Shown: in pieces, positions 26,373 through 35,409 of the stretch
Layout of the letters: each line of letters starts with the position of its first letter
How positions within the stretch are numbered: position 1 is the stretch's first letter
Assembly: GCA_004299305.1 (NCBI GenBank)
Contig: SCPZ01000053.1
Span: forward strand, 1 to 62,228
DNA length: 62,228 nt
Source of the DNA: Methylobacter sp.
GTDB taxonomy: Bacteria > Pseudomonadota > Gammaproteobacteria > Methylococcales > Methylomonadaceae
Reading direction: 5' to 3'
Translations under genes and position numbers: made by a program
The notes under the pieces: model-generated
Database searches by the model: none
Told to the model about the DNA's origin: nothing
The model's input: only the letters and a program-made list of their open reading frames with translations

Positions 26373-29300
26373 TTAAACTCCAAACCGCTCAGGTTGTTTG
26401 ATCAACACCGGCGCGACCGGCAACGTTTGCTCCCGGTAACAATCCGGCGAGTTATCGCGAACCGGCAAATCTTTTGCCTCCGCTTGCCAAAGCGCAAAGC
26501 CCGTACCCGTTTGGAACATGAAAATCTCACCACTGTCTGGATCTTTTGCGCTCAACTGCACCCAACCGCCCGCGACCAATTCCCGTATGCTGTCCTGACG
26601 GTGATAAATTTGCTCCAGCACCGATGTTTTCGCCTCGACCAGCATCAGAAGCCGCATTGGCTCGTGGATTTCAACCATTTGCTGGGGCAGGCCGGTGCGT
26701 AAATCGCTGCTTGCGCCTTCCATAACGCCAAAAAAACCGGTGACGTTATGCGGCACTTTGGAACCACAACCAAAACGCTCATTATTAACGGTGGAAAAAT
26801 AATATTCCAGGTTAATGCCCGCACCAACCGGGGCCACCGCCAGCAAAATGCCTTCCAGAACCTTACCCTCAGGGTCTTGAGTAGGATCATAAGAAATCAA
26901 AAATACCCGGCGGTCAAAGAATGCGCCTTGCGTTAATGAGCGACGACCCACGACCGCCGATGCATTGGTGGCATGGCCCAGCTCCGGGCGAACCTGGGAA
27001 AAATCAGCCGCGCGCTGTTCGATATGCGCCAAGGCCTGCTCGGGCGTCGGATTGCGGGGAGCCGAAGCCAGCCTGCGACAGCGTTCGTGCGCCGACATTC
27101 GTTGCGCATGTCGCAATTCCTGCTGTAATTTTTCCAACCCGGAGCGTCGTTCGTCTGGAAGCAAATCAAGGTCGTACCAGCTGATTGCTTCATTGCAGGT
27201 ATTGTGCTCGGAACCGATAAACCAGGTATCGGACGGGATAGTGATGCCGCGCTCTACCAGCAAGCTGCGTATTTCGGGACGATTAGCCATTGCCGCAAAT
27301 ACCCTGGCATTCGGGCCGCCATGCCGACCGCTGCAAGCGCCGCAGTCGTAAGCCGCCAGATGCGGGTTATTCTGGCTGATTGAGCCGTGCCCCATCAACA
27401 CGACCAGTTCCGAGAACCCATAAGTCAGGCCGATATTGCGTAGAAAACCGGCAACCCGGTCGGCCTGTTCATTATCGGTAAAGCCCAGTTTGGTCAGCTC
27501 CGGCGTAGCAACCGCCTGATCCGTAGCCGTAAACATCAATTGTGTGTTCACCTCCGGCGAAGCCAGGTTAGCCATGGCGGAAACCAGTTTTTGCTGGGTT
27601 TTGGGCAGCAACGATTTAGCCAATAATCCGGCGAAGCTAATCGGCGCAATCGCATCGATAACCGGATACGACAATAACAAATTACGCCGCAAGCCCTGAT
27701 GTACCAGCTTGACAAACCATTGGTTCAGTTTACGGCCGCACTTATGCTTGCTCAGCATTGCTTCGCTGCCGGGCGCGGCGACTTCCCAAACTTCATGCGC
27801 AGGCGTCACTACCACCGGACACAGCGGGGTTACTTTGCTGTCGTCCAATCCTTTGTAGTTCATCGCAACACCGAAAAACCCGGCGGCGCCCAATGTTTCA
27901 ATGGCGGGATTAAGCTCTTCCAGATGGCGGCGGATGCCTTCTTCGCGGTCGTCCATGCAGAAGATGATTTGCGCGTCGGGACGATCCCCTCGTTCGGCCC
28001 AGCGACCGCGATGGCGATTGGCGCTCACCGCCTGGAAAAAATCCTCCCGATAATGATGTTCGTAAGCCATCAGCCAAACTTTGCTGCGCTCGGTCGGCGT
28101 GAATTCATCCAGTACCGACAACATGGCCTGTAAATCATGTGCTTGCAATTGTTGCAGGGCCGCAGCGTTAAGACCCAGATGCTGGCATAAACGAAACAAG
28201 CGCCAGCCGCTGTTATGCGGCGCATGGGTGACTGCGTTCTTGTCCGCCAAAGGACTGCTCTGCCAAGTCCAAATCAAGTCGGCAAGTTGCTGCCAATCGG
28301 TGCGGTCGTAGCGTTCGGAACCCGCATGTAAAGCCAGGGACTCCGCACGGTGAGCAAGATATTCCGGCAGGCCGTCTTGATACAGGCAGTTGCGCACCAT
28401 AAATTCCGACAAATTTTTGCGAAAATAGCTTTGGATTGAACTGAGTTTGGCTTCGATTTTCCAGGTGTCGCGACAGACTTGATTCAGCCACAGCCGGTCC
28501 AGGGTCAGGCGTATGGCCAGATAATCGGCCAGCGTTGGTGCTGCGTCATTAGCGGTCTGATATTTGGAATGGTGCTGCCGCCAGTTAATCAACCCGGACC
28601 AGCCGGGAATTTCCAGCGCCAAGCGGCGAAGATAACCTTCCCATTGGGGTTGCGGTATTTCCAGATGACCGAGTTGCAGGATGATGGTATCAACCGCGTC
28701 TTCGGGCAATTCGGCGATAATTTGTTGCCAGTCGCTCAATTCATGCAAAAAGGGGTTGGCGTCATACTTAGCCGTTGCCCGCCAAGCAGCATAAAGTCCC
28801 AGCTCGCTACGCCGGGGTAATTGCCATGCCGCCACGCCTTCATCCAGCCCCGATGCGCAAAACCGTATCAGCTGCGAGCGGATAGCATCGAGTATATCGA
28901 TGCCGGTCAAGGCTTGGATGCATCCCCGCAAGCTGATGTTGCCGCCTGTTTCGTCCAACAGTTCGTCGAACATAGCGCCTGCTTGTTGCCGCATTTGCTG
29001 ATGAGCCGATTCGCCCTGCCTGTTCTGAGCCGCATCGAAGGACGTCAACCATTCTTCGGCCTGCTCCACCGACAAATCCAACATATCTTCCGGGTGCAAA
29101 GCCGCCTGTTCCAATCCGAGCTTGGTTAAAATGCTTTCCCATAAATACCGGATCGCATTACTGCCGTCTGCAAGCAAACGTTGGCGAATCGGCTCCGGCA
29201 CATCGGTTTGTACAGCCTCCAGCGCCGCCAACTCTTCTATTTGCCAATTCAACTGGCTAACGCTGACCGCTTGTAAATTGAATAACAGTGCAATGCGGTA

Positions 29301-29630
29301 AATGTCCTGCCGGGTGATAGTCAGGTCTTTTAAGGTGCAAACGATTTGCTTTGCCTGCAAGTTCGGACACTGTGCAAATGCGGCGGACAGATCGCTTTCA
29401 TCAATGCGTCCCTGCCGATAAAAATCCCGGTTTTTCGTTTCGGAAAGATAGCAGCAAATGCCGGTCAGGGCTTCAAACTCAGCCAAGGCTTCGTCAAACG
29501 GCAGATGCTGAAAACCATGTAAGGTATTGTGATGTACGAAATCGAGGATCGGCGCTTGTCCTGGCAGAACGAGATCCAGATGATTTAGCGCAGTAATTAT
29601 TTGCTCACGTAAATTGTATGGCTCTTGCAT
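26373..29630 (-). CDS. dabA: DabA-type inorganic carbon transporter subunit (DUF2309)
   Basis: A 1,085-residue soluble protein of the DUF2309/DabA family, which has a beta-carbonic-anhydrase-like zinc site and works with a NuoL-like partner for energy-driven CO2 hydration and bicarbonate accumulation. The expected zinc ligands are visible: Cys558 and Asp560 (FCMDDRE), His748 (MGHGS) and Cys763 (DCGAC). The 15-residue His-Cys spacing equals that in the characterised Halothiobacillus protein. It is longer than the roughly 800-residue classical DabA and belongs to the long form. Confidence 0.93.
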   Translation of the reverse strand: MQEPYNLREQIITALNHLDLVLPGQAPILDFVHHNTLHGFQHLPFDEALAEFEALTGICCYLSETKNRDFYRQGRIDESDLSAAFAQCPNLQAKQIVCTLKDLTITRQDIYRIALLFNLQAVSVSQLNWQIEELAALEAVQTDVPEPIRQRLLADGSNAIRYLWESILTKLGLEQAALHPEDMLDLSVEQAEEWLTSFDAAQNRQGESAHQQMRQQAGAMFDELLDETGGNISLRGCIQALTGIDILDAIRSQLIRFCASGLDEGVAAWQLPRRSELGLYAAWRATAKYDANPFLHELSDWQQIIAELPEDAVDTIILQLGHLEIPQPQWEGYLRRLALEIPGWSGLINWRQHHSKYQTANDAAPTLADYLAIRLTLDRLWLNQVCRDTWKIEAKLSSIQSYFRKNLSEFMVRNCLYQDGLPEYLAHRAESLALHAGSERYDRTDWQQLADLIWTWQSSPLADKNAVTHAPHNSGWRLFRLCQHLGLNAAALQQLQAHDLQAMLSVLDEFTPTERSKVWLMAYEHHYREDFFQAVSANRHRGRWAERGDRPDAQIIFCMDDREEGIRRHLEELNPAIETLGAAGFFGVAMNYKGLDDSKVTPLCPVVVTPAHEVWEVAAPGSEAMLSKHKCGRKLNQWFVKLVHQGLRRNLLLSYPVIDAIAPISFAGLLAKSLLPKTQQKLVSAMANLASPEVNTQLMFTATDQAVATPELTKLGFTDNEQADRVAGFLRNIGLTYGFSELVVLMGHGSISQNNPHLAAYDCGACSGRHGGPNARVFAAMANRPEIRSLLVERGITIPSDTWFIGSEHNTCNEAISWYDLDLLPDERRSGLEKLQQELRHAQRMSAHERCRRLASAPRNPTPEQALAHIEQRAADFSQVRPELGHATNASAVVGRRSLTQGAFFDRRVFLISYDPTQDPEGKVLEGILLAVAPVGAGINLEYYFSTVNNERFGCGSKVPHNVTGFFGVMEGASSDLRTGLPQQMVEIHEPMRLLMLVEAKTSVLEQIYHRQDSIRELVAGGWVQLSAKDPDSGEIFMFQTGTGFALWQAEAKDLPVRDNSPDCYREQTLPVAPVLIKQPERFGV

Positions 29631-29674
29631 CTTGTTATTTGAGTATTTGTAACTATTCAGCGAAAAAAGAAATA

Positions 29675-29775
29675 GAACACGGATGATACGGATAGGACAG
29701 ATTTACACAGATTTTTTCAAAATAGTCTGGGTTTTTAATCGGTGATTATCCGTTTAATCAGTGTCATCCGTGTTC
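29675..29775. repeat. Dispersed repeat family B, copy 1
   Basis: The termini are inverted (GAACACGGATGA / TCATCCGTGTTC) and internal blocks include GATTTACACAGA and TGATTATCCG. A related copy in opposite orientation lies at 56975-57097. This is a MITE-like intergenic element separating dabA from the fourth NuoM gene. Confidence 0.8.
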
Positions 29776-29847
29776 CATTAATCATTTTTAGCATACGCTG
29801 AATAGTTACGAGTATTTTATTTAAAATTTAGCGCACGGATGCCATCA

Positions 29848-31338
29848 TTACAAAATCCGTTGACTGATCACAGTGTTCATCTGGCTGATGGTTGCTGCGG
29901 ACAAATCAAGCAATGGCGTGGGCAGTAGGCCGAACAACACAATGCCCGCAACCAGTATGCCGGCCGCCAATAACTCCGGCGTTTTCAAATCTTCAATCTG
30001 TTGCATTTGCGATTTTACAGGACCGGTAAACAACAGGCTGATGGTGCGCACCGCGTAGGCGGCGCCTATTAAAACGCTGATGCTGAAAAACACCATCACG
30101 CCCATGCCCAGCCCGACGCTTGGGAAAGAGCTAAATCCGCCGATCAGCGTATGCAGCTCGGCGATAAAGCCGACCGAACCGGGCAAACCCATCGCCGCCA
30201 ATAAGGTTAAGGTCATAAATACGGTGAAACGCGGCATCACTTGAATCAGCGAGCTGTAATCCTGGATATTGCGGGTATGGGTGCGTTCATACAGCAGACC
30301 GACCAGCAAAAACAGCGCCCCGGCAATCAGGCCGTGAGCGGTCATTTGCAGTACCGCGCCGGTGATTCCCACCTCATTCAATGTCGCAATGCCCAGCAAA
30401 ACGATGCCCATGTGGCTGATTGAGGAATAAGCGACCATGGCTTTTAGATCGCTTTGCCGCCAGGCCAGCAAGCCGCCGTAAAGCATTCCGAACAGTCCCA
30501 GGAAAATCAGGTAGGGCTGCAACAGTAAGGCAGCCTCCGGCAGCATTACCACCGCCCGGATCAAACCGTAAGCGCCCATTTTCAACAAAATGCCGGACAA
30601 CAAGATGCTGACCGGACTGGGCGCTTCGACATGGGCCAGCGGCAACCAGCCGTGCAACGGAAAAATCGGCATTTTTACACCGAAACCGACCACAAAACCC
30701 AGCAGCACCAAGACCTGCTCAACCCTTGGCATGTCCTGAGCCGCCTGATGCATCGAGGACATTAAGGAGCCGCCGTGTTCAAGATCGTACTGACTGACCG
30801 CCAGCAGGCTGATCAGCATAAAAATCGAACCGCCCATCGTGTACAGCACGAAATTTAAGCTTGCCGTGTGCCGTCTCTTGCCGCCCCAGCGGCCAATCAG
30901 GAAGAACAGCGGAATTAAGGTTACTTCCCAAAAAATATAGAACAAGGCCCAATCCTGAGCCAGGAACACGCCCAACATACCGAATTCAAGCAACAGTATG
31001 CAAATATGGTAACCCTTAATGCTGTTGGACACGGTAAATGAAGCCAGCAAGGCTATCGAGGTGAGCAATGTGGCCATCGCCAGCATCGGCATCGATAAGC
31101 CGTCCACGCCCAACGCATAAGCGCTGCCCAATCGGGGATTAAGCGGAAAGTATTCATTAAACTGTAATTCCGCATCGTGCGCGTTATAAATGCTAAGCAG
31201 CCAGCAAACCAATAATAAGGCGATAGTGCTAAACAGGTTTGCGAGATAGCGGATTAGCTGAATGTTCCGGCCGGGCGTTAAAGCCAGCAGCAAGACTCCG
31301 GCTGCCGGAGTCCAGAGCAATATGCTGAGTATCCCCAT
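29848..31338 (-). CDS. NuoM-like proton-translocating membrane subunit
   Basis: A 496-residue polytopic protein, the most canonical NuoM here: ALFYIFWEVTLIPLFFLIGR (helix 5 glutamate), IFPLHGWLPLAHVEAPSPVS (helix 7-8) and a lysine in ILLKMGAYGLIR. It precedes dabA by 217 bp filled with a dispersed repeat. It is either the first gene of the DabA operon or a separate unit. No other complex I subunits (NuoA-K) are in the window. Confidence 0.88.
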   Translation of the reverse strand: MGILSILLWTPAAGVLLLALTPGRNIQLIRYLANLFSTIALLLVCWLLSIYNAHDAELQFNEYFPLNPRLGSAYALGVDGLSMPMLAMATLLTSIALLASFTVSNSIKGYHICILLLEFGMLGVFLAQDWALFYIFWEVTLIPLFFLIGRWGGKRRHTASLNFVLYTMGGSIFMLISLLAVSQYDLEHGGSLMSSMHQAAQDMPRVEQVLVLLGFVVGFGVKMPIFPLHGWLPLAHVEAPSPVSILLSGILLKMGAYGLIRAVVMLPEAALLLQPYLIFLGLFGMLYGGLLAWRQSDLKAMVAYSSISHMGIVLLGIATLNEVGITGAVLQMTAHGLIAGALFLLVGLLYERTHTRNIQDYSSLIQVMPRFTVFMTLTLLAAMGLPGSVGFIAELHTLIGGFSSFPSVGLGMGVMVFFSISVLIGAAYAVRTISLLFTGPVKSQMQQIEDLKTPELLAAGILVAGIVLFGLLPTPLLDLSAATISQMNTVISQRIL

Positions 31339-31871
31339 GGTTTAAATATTCCTTATGCGCTGTTGTCTGGTGGTTTCAAAGGCTAAATTGTACGTTAAGG
31401 CCGAGGCAGTGCAAGCATTAAGCTTGTCTAAAGGACACAACAAGCAGGAGCAGGGGAGGTTTTTCAAATAAATCCTCTTTGCCCTAGGTATCGATAAACG
31501 AGTTTAACATTGCAACCTTTCAGCAGCCTTTCAAATTAAATGCAGGAATGGAGTGTCGCATGACTATTGTGATGACAGCGAACATCAGGCTTCAATAACC
31601 GTCGGCCGCTATTGCCCTGTTGAGACGGAGCTGAAATCGACGTTTTTAAAGTCTATGGATGCGGATGGAACTGTTACGGTATTGATGTTCGGAAGATTCA
31701 ACGGCTTCGGCGCTATATCCAAATAGGCCATGAAATGATCTTATCGAATAAGGATGTTGTTTAGGACGGAGGGATAAATGTGGCAGCATACAATGTGCCG
31801 GGTATTGCGGAGGAAAAGCCCCGACGCCATATCAGGAAACCGCATGGTATCCTGATATGGTTAGGTGAAGA
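31339..31871. other. Intergenic region
   Basis: Apart from the hairpin at 31827-31860 nothing was recognised. The region should hold the promoter of the NuoM-like gene at its left end. Confidence 0.4.
31827..31860. terminator. Hairpin after the small secreted-protein gene
   Basis: The arms CCATATCAGGA and TCCTGATATGG (11 bp) begin 11 bp beyond the stop of the minus-strand gene. There is no T-tract, so it is a weak terminator or an RNA-stabilising hairpin. Confidence 0.45.
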
Positions 31872-32258
31872 TTAGATTAAGCTTTTCAAAGCTTCAAACT
31901 TTTTAGCTGCATCTTTTAATGCTTCTTCCGCTTCACTTGTTTTGCCTTCCTGAGCAAGTTTTCTGGCTGATTTCAGAACGTTGTTAGCTTTTGAACGGGC
32001 TATATCAACTTTATCGTTAGCATTGATTTCTTTGCTTCCATCCGATGCTTCTTTGATAAGGTCAGCAAGCGCATCGCCCTGTGTACCGGCAGCTGTAGCC
32101 TCAATCGCTACTTTAATTTTTCCAACTACCATATCAATTGCATCAGCAGGAGCATATGTAATTCTACCCTTATCGGTTTCAGCCAATACCGAAGTTGAAA
32201 CAGCGCCCATAGAAGCTGCAATTAATAAAGATAGTAAGATTTTTTTTAAGATTTTCAT
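31872..32258 (-). CDS. Small secreted helical protein
   Basis: A 128-residue protein not assigned to a named family. A clear Sec signal peptide ends at residue about 26 (SVLA|ETDKG). The mature part is Ala/Lys/Glu-rich and predicted helical: VGKIKVAIEA, then DIARSKANNVLKSARKLAQE and EEALKDAAKKFEALKSL. It is a distant paralogue of the divergently transcribed gene at 32645, with the same length and layout. It resembles small periplasmic helical-bundle proteins such as SmbP in general form but lacks their histidines. Confidence 0.75.
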   Translation of the reverse strand: MKILKKILLSLLIAASMGAVSTSVLAETDKGRITYAPADAIDMVVGKIKVAIEATAAGTQGDALADLIKEASDGSKEINANDKVDIARSKANNVLKSARKLAQEGKTSEAEEALKDAAKKFEALKSLI

Positions 32259-32644
32259 ATTGCACTCGACCTCAAGTCATTGTTATTTTTTAATTAAATT
32301 GGCTGTGTAACTATTGAAATATAATAGTCATAATACCGGAAATAATTTTAACACATATTGAAACCTTTCAACCAGCAGTGGAATGGAGTTTTTGGCGGGG
32401 TTTATTTTTGGATTTAAAAATCAGATTCAATTATGTCGAAAACATAATTCAATCGAACTTTATAGCAGTTAATTAGGTCTACATAGACCTGTTTGCAAAT
32501 CAAGCTCAGTTCTTAGCTCACGCGTTTGTTATGTCGCTTAATTAAAGTAATTTTTCTAGGCCCATGCTAGAATGCGATACAATGTGTATCTGATTTATTA
32601 CGCATAAACATCAAAATCTACCACTTCCATAAGGAAAAAGTTTA
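32259..32644. other. AT-rich divergent promoter region
   Basis: This 386-bp AT-rich region separates two divergent paralogues and must carry both promoters. TATA-like hexamers are numerous (TAGAAT at 32570 and TATAAT-like stretches near 32320) but no assignment is secure. Confidence 0.4.
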
Positions 32645-33055
32645 ATGACTTTATTGAAAAAATCTGTAATCGCTTTATTTATTGGTACTGCGTTTCTTGC
32701 AGCCGCTCCTACTGCGATGGCAAAGCCAGCAGGCAAAATTGAAAATCAAACAGCAGAAGGTGTTCTTGCCGCATTTGATGAAGCTATTGCAGCGGCTGAA
32801 GCAGCTGATGCCGGTTTGCAAGCATTGACTGCTGGCGCAAATAACGATGCTGTTTTAGAGCTAATGAAAGAAGCAAAACAAGCACTAAATCATATTGAGA
32901 GCGCTACAGTTAATAGAGAAAAGGAAAGAGCAAACGGTTTTCTTAAAGATGCTCGCGGGGCTTTAATCAAAGGTGATCTTACTGCATCAAAAGCTTCAAT
33001 GACTTTGGCTGTTGAAAAGTTTAAAGAGCTTAAAAAAATATACCTTAGCTTCTAA
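32645..33055 (+). CDS. Small secreted helical protein, paralogue
   Basis: A 136-residue protein with a signal peptide ending TAMA|KPAGK. The mature helical part includes FDEAIAAAEAADAGLQALTA, EKERANGFLKDARGALIKGD and LAVEKFKELKKIYLSF. The C-terminal motif (A/K)xxKFxxLK is shared with the protein encoded at 31872-32258. A strong terminator follows directly, suggesting a short, well-expressed transcript. Function is unknown. Confidence 0.8.
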   Translation: MTLLKKSVIALFIGTAFLAAAPTAMAKPAGKIENQTAEGVLAAFDEAIAAAEAADAGLQALTAGANNDAVLELMKEAKQALNHIESATVNREKERANGFLKDARGALIKGDLTASKASMTLAVEKFKELKKIYLSF

Positions 33056-33077
33056 GTCTATTTTTTAAGATTTAATA

Positions 33078-33113
33078 AAAAGGGGGGATTGGTTAGCCAA
33101 TCCCCCCTTTTTT
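33078..33113 (+). terminator. Strong Rho-independent terminator
   Basis: The stem AAAAGGGGGGATTGG / CCAATCCCCCCTTTT has a 4-nt loop (TTAG) and runs into a T-rich tail, 22 bp after the stop of the secreted-protein gene. The A-tract on the other side lets it work in both directions. Confidence 0.93.
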
Positions 33114-33318
33114 ATTTTCTACGCCTAGTAAATGCTACACACTCAATTTTAATTCTGATAGTTAAGCCTTTTTCGTTATCCAGCATTTTGCACAAATGTG
33201 TTAGCAGATAATCAGCGATGTTGCATATCACTTATCCATAAAATAGAACTAGACTTTAATCAGCGCGAACTTAGGCGATTTCCTGCGCCATTGGGTATAT
33301 TTATTCTTGGCAATCACC

Positions 33319-33510
33319 TTATTCATCATCTCTTTTAACGTCAACAACCATTTCCCCTGCCACATCTTCGGACACAACAAATAAAATCGGCGCACAACAG
33401 ACCGAGCAGTCTTCGTAATATTGCTGTGACCCTGAACTCGTATCTATCAATACATCCAAAGATTCACCGCAATAGGGACAGACGATAATAATTTCATCTA
33501 AAGCATGCAT
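33319..33510 (-). CDS. CPXCG-motif cysteine-rich protein
   Basis: A 63-residue protein with two cysteine pairs, CPYCGE and CSVCCAP, forming a probable zinc ribbon; it matches the CPXCG family of unknown function. The ATG at 33508-33510 lies two bases after the SDR stop with AAAGG upstream, so it is the likely start; the longer frame to 33543 lies within the SDR gene. It is the last gene of a three-gene operon. Confidence 0.85.
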   Translation of the reverse strand: MHALDEIIIVCPYCGESLDVLIDTSSGSQQYYEDCSVCCAPILFVVSEDVAGEMVVDVKRDDE

Positions 33511-33512
33511 TA

Positions 33513-34343
33513 TTAAACCTTTCTGAGCAAAGCATCCAGCCAAGATATAGGTAGAATGCGTTTAAGAAATGCAAACAAATAAGTTGGAAATGTCACGTAA
33601 TAACGCGTTTTAGGCCGCTTGGCTTCCAGCGCATGAATAACTTTCTCAGTAACGGCAGATGCAGGCAGGGTAAACGGCGCTGCCGCTCCTTCTTTTTGCA
33701 AGCGCGCTTCCATAACTTTATAGATTTCCTTATGGTAGCTGTGCGTTGGGTCTATATTTTTTTTATACAACGCGAAAGCATTTTTCCTGAAGTCGCTTAG
33801 GATGGGACCGGGTTCAATCAGTGAAATATGGATATTAGTGCCGTAAAGCTCCAGGCGTAAAGTATCGGCCAAACCTTCCAAGGCAAACTTGCTAGCGTTA
33901 TAGGCGCCCCGGTAAGTCATAGCGACGAATCCCAATACCGAACTGTTATAAATAATGCGTCCATGTCCCTGTTTACGCATCAACGGTATGATCGAGTTGG
34001 TTAATTCATGAGTGCCAAACAGGTTGGTTTCAAACTGGAATCGAAGTACATCACGAGTCAGGTCTTCAACAGCGCCCGGTTGACCGAAGGCGCCATTATT
34101 GAACAGCGCATCAATTTTTCCATCGGTTAATTTAATCGCCAAACTAACAGCTTGCTGAATGCTGTTACTGTCAGCCAAATCCAGCTGGATTGCGGTAAAA
34201 CCTTCCTGTTGCAACCGGGACACATCTTCCGGTTTTCTTGCCGTGGCGATAACGTTATGCCCGCGTTTTTTTAATTCAAGAGCAGTTGTATAACCAATAC
34301 CGGTAGAACAACCGGTAATTAATATTGTTTTTAATGGATTCAT
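33513..34343 (-). CDS. Short-chain dehydrogenase/reductase
   Basis: A 276-residue classical SDR. The cofactor motif TGCSTGIG is at residues 10-17, NNGA in place of NNAG follows, and the catalytic set is Ser (YNSSVLG) with YNASK. ATARKPEDV after beta-2 suggests NADP preference. The substrate is unknown; the C-terminal part (PTYLFAFLKRILPISWLDAL) is amphipathic and may associate with membranes. Confidence 0.9.
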   Translation of the reverse strand: MNPLKTILITGCSTGIGYTTALELKKRGHNVIATARKPEDVSRLQQEGFTAIQLDLADSNSIQQAVSLAIKLTDGKIDALFNNGAFGQPGAVEDLTRDVLRFQFETNLFGTHELTNSIIPLMRKQGHGRIIYNSSVLGFVAMTYRGAYNASKFALEGLADTLRLELYGTNIHISLIEPGPILSDFRKNAFALYKKNIDPTHSYHKEIYKVMEARLQKEGAAAPFTLPASAVTEKVIHALEAKRPKTRYYVTFPTYLFAFLKRILPISWLDALLRKV

Positions 34344-34374
34344 TTAGGCAATTACTGGTGCTGAGTTTTTCGAA

Positions 34375-34941
34375 TTACTTAGCTAATTCTTGTTCGGTGA
34401 AATAAAAACTTTTTCCGTTGCTGCAATCAACTGAAAAGACCAAGGCTTTCTTAGTGCTTTTGCTATGCAATTCCGCTGCTTCAACACGAGGGCATTGGCC
34501 TGAAGCCAATGCTTTTTCTGCGGCTTGTCTTCTTAAGCGTTCAATATCGGGAAGCCTGTTCCGGTAATTTTGGACCAAATACGACAATTGCTCGGGATCA
34601 TAAGGCGGGATCGAAAATGCCGAAAATTTTTCAGGATTATTTTTAATCAGGAACTGGTTTTTTGCACTTTCGTTTAGCGTATCTTGTTTTAGTTGAGCTT
34701 GTTTTTTTAATGCTTGTTCCTGTTCAATTTTTTCATTTTGTTCTTGTTGCACTAAAGCCTGTTTTTCTTGATCCGGTTCGGTAGAGCTGCCTGTTTTAAC
34801 ATTAATTTGCAGGGTCTTATGTTCTGGATCACACGGTTTTGATTGGTAATTTGTCTTACCGTCAACGTCTGTACATTTATAAACCTCGGCAAAAGTACAG
34901 ACCGAAAAAAGGCTTCCTAAAATAAGCAGTGTAATTCTCAT
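34375..34941 (-). CDS. DUF4124-domain secreted protein
   Basis: A 188-residue protein. A signal peptide (LLILGSLFSVCTFA) is followed directly by the DUF4124 motif VYKCTDVDGKTNYQSKPC, common in gammaproteobacterial envelope proteins. A Gln/Lys-rich coiled coil (EQEKQALVQQEQNEKIEQEQ) follows. The ATG at 34939-34941 has GAGGA upstream and places the signal peptide at the N terminus; the ATG ten codons earlier does not. It lies 31 bp before the SDR gene in the same direction. Confidence 0.85.
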   Translation of the reverse strand: MRITLLILGSLFSVCTFAEVYKCTDVDGKTNYQSKPCDPEHKTLQINVKTGSSTEPDQEKQALVQQEQNEKIEQEQALKKQAQLKQDTLNESAKNQFLIKNNPEKFSAFSIPPYDPEQLSYLVQNYRNRLPDIERLRRQAAEKALASGQCPRVEAAELHSKSTKKALVFSVDCSNGKSFYFTEQELAK

Positions 34942-35409
34942 TTTTTTCCTCAGTTGCTCTATCGCAAACAATAATTTTTGTAAAAAGTATAGGTGATTAA
35001 GGCTGTCAGATAGATTTGTTGTTCAACGTAATAGTAACAAATTAAAAAAATTTAAAATCTATTATTATTACTAGGGCAGTGCAAACCTGTTGATAAGTCA
35101 TATTTAAAACATTAAATCAACTACTTATATAACATGGTAAAATGCGCTTAAGGTTATCCACATCTTGTGTACAGGTTGTGGATAACTAAGGCTCAAATGT
35201 TATCCACACAGCTATGCACAACTTATACATAATTATTTAACAGCTTTACTCTATGTTGCCTTGGGCCATAACTGTATAAAATAGGCCGACTTTCGTTGAA
35301 AAATGATTTACAGGCAACATATTGAGCAGATGAACGGGTCCGGTGTTTTATGTGTGGGACTTTAGTACTGTGATTTAAAATTAAACAACCTCATCATGTC
35401 AGAACAACT
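34942..35409. other. AT-rich region between divergent operons
   Basis: About 100 bp of very AT-rich sequence (34985-35150) precedes a cluster of DnaA boxes, annotated separately. Gene direction changes here from mainly leftward to mainly rightward. Confidence 0.6.
35154..35231. other. DnaA-box cluster, possible origin or DnaA-binding locus
   Basis: There are three perfect DnaA boxes: TTATCCACA at 35154-35162, TGTGGATAA at 35177-35185 (reverse) and TTATCCACA at 35200-35208. Two near matches follow, CTATGCACA at about 35212 and TTATACATA at 35223-35231. They lie beside an AT-rich stretch. No dnaA, dnaN or mnmG gene is nearby, so it may be an origin, a DnaA-titration site or a regulatory site. 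Confidence 0.55.
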
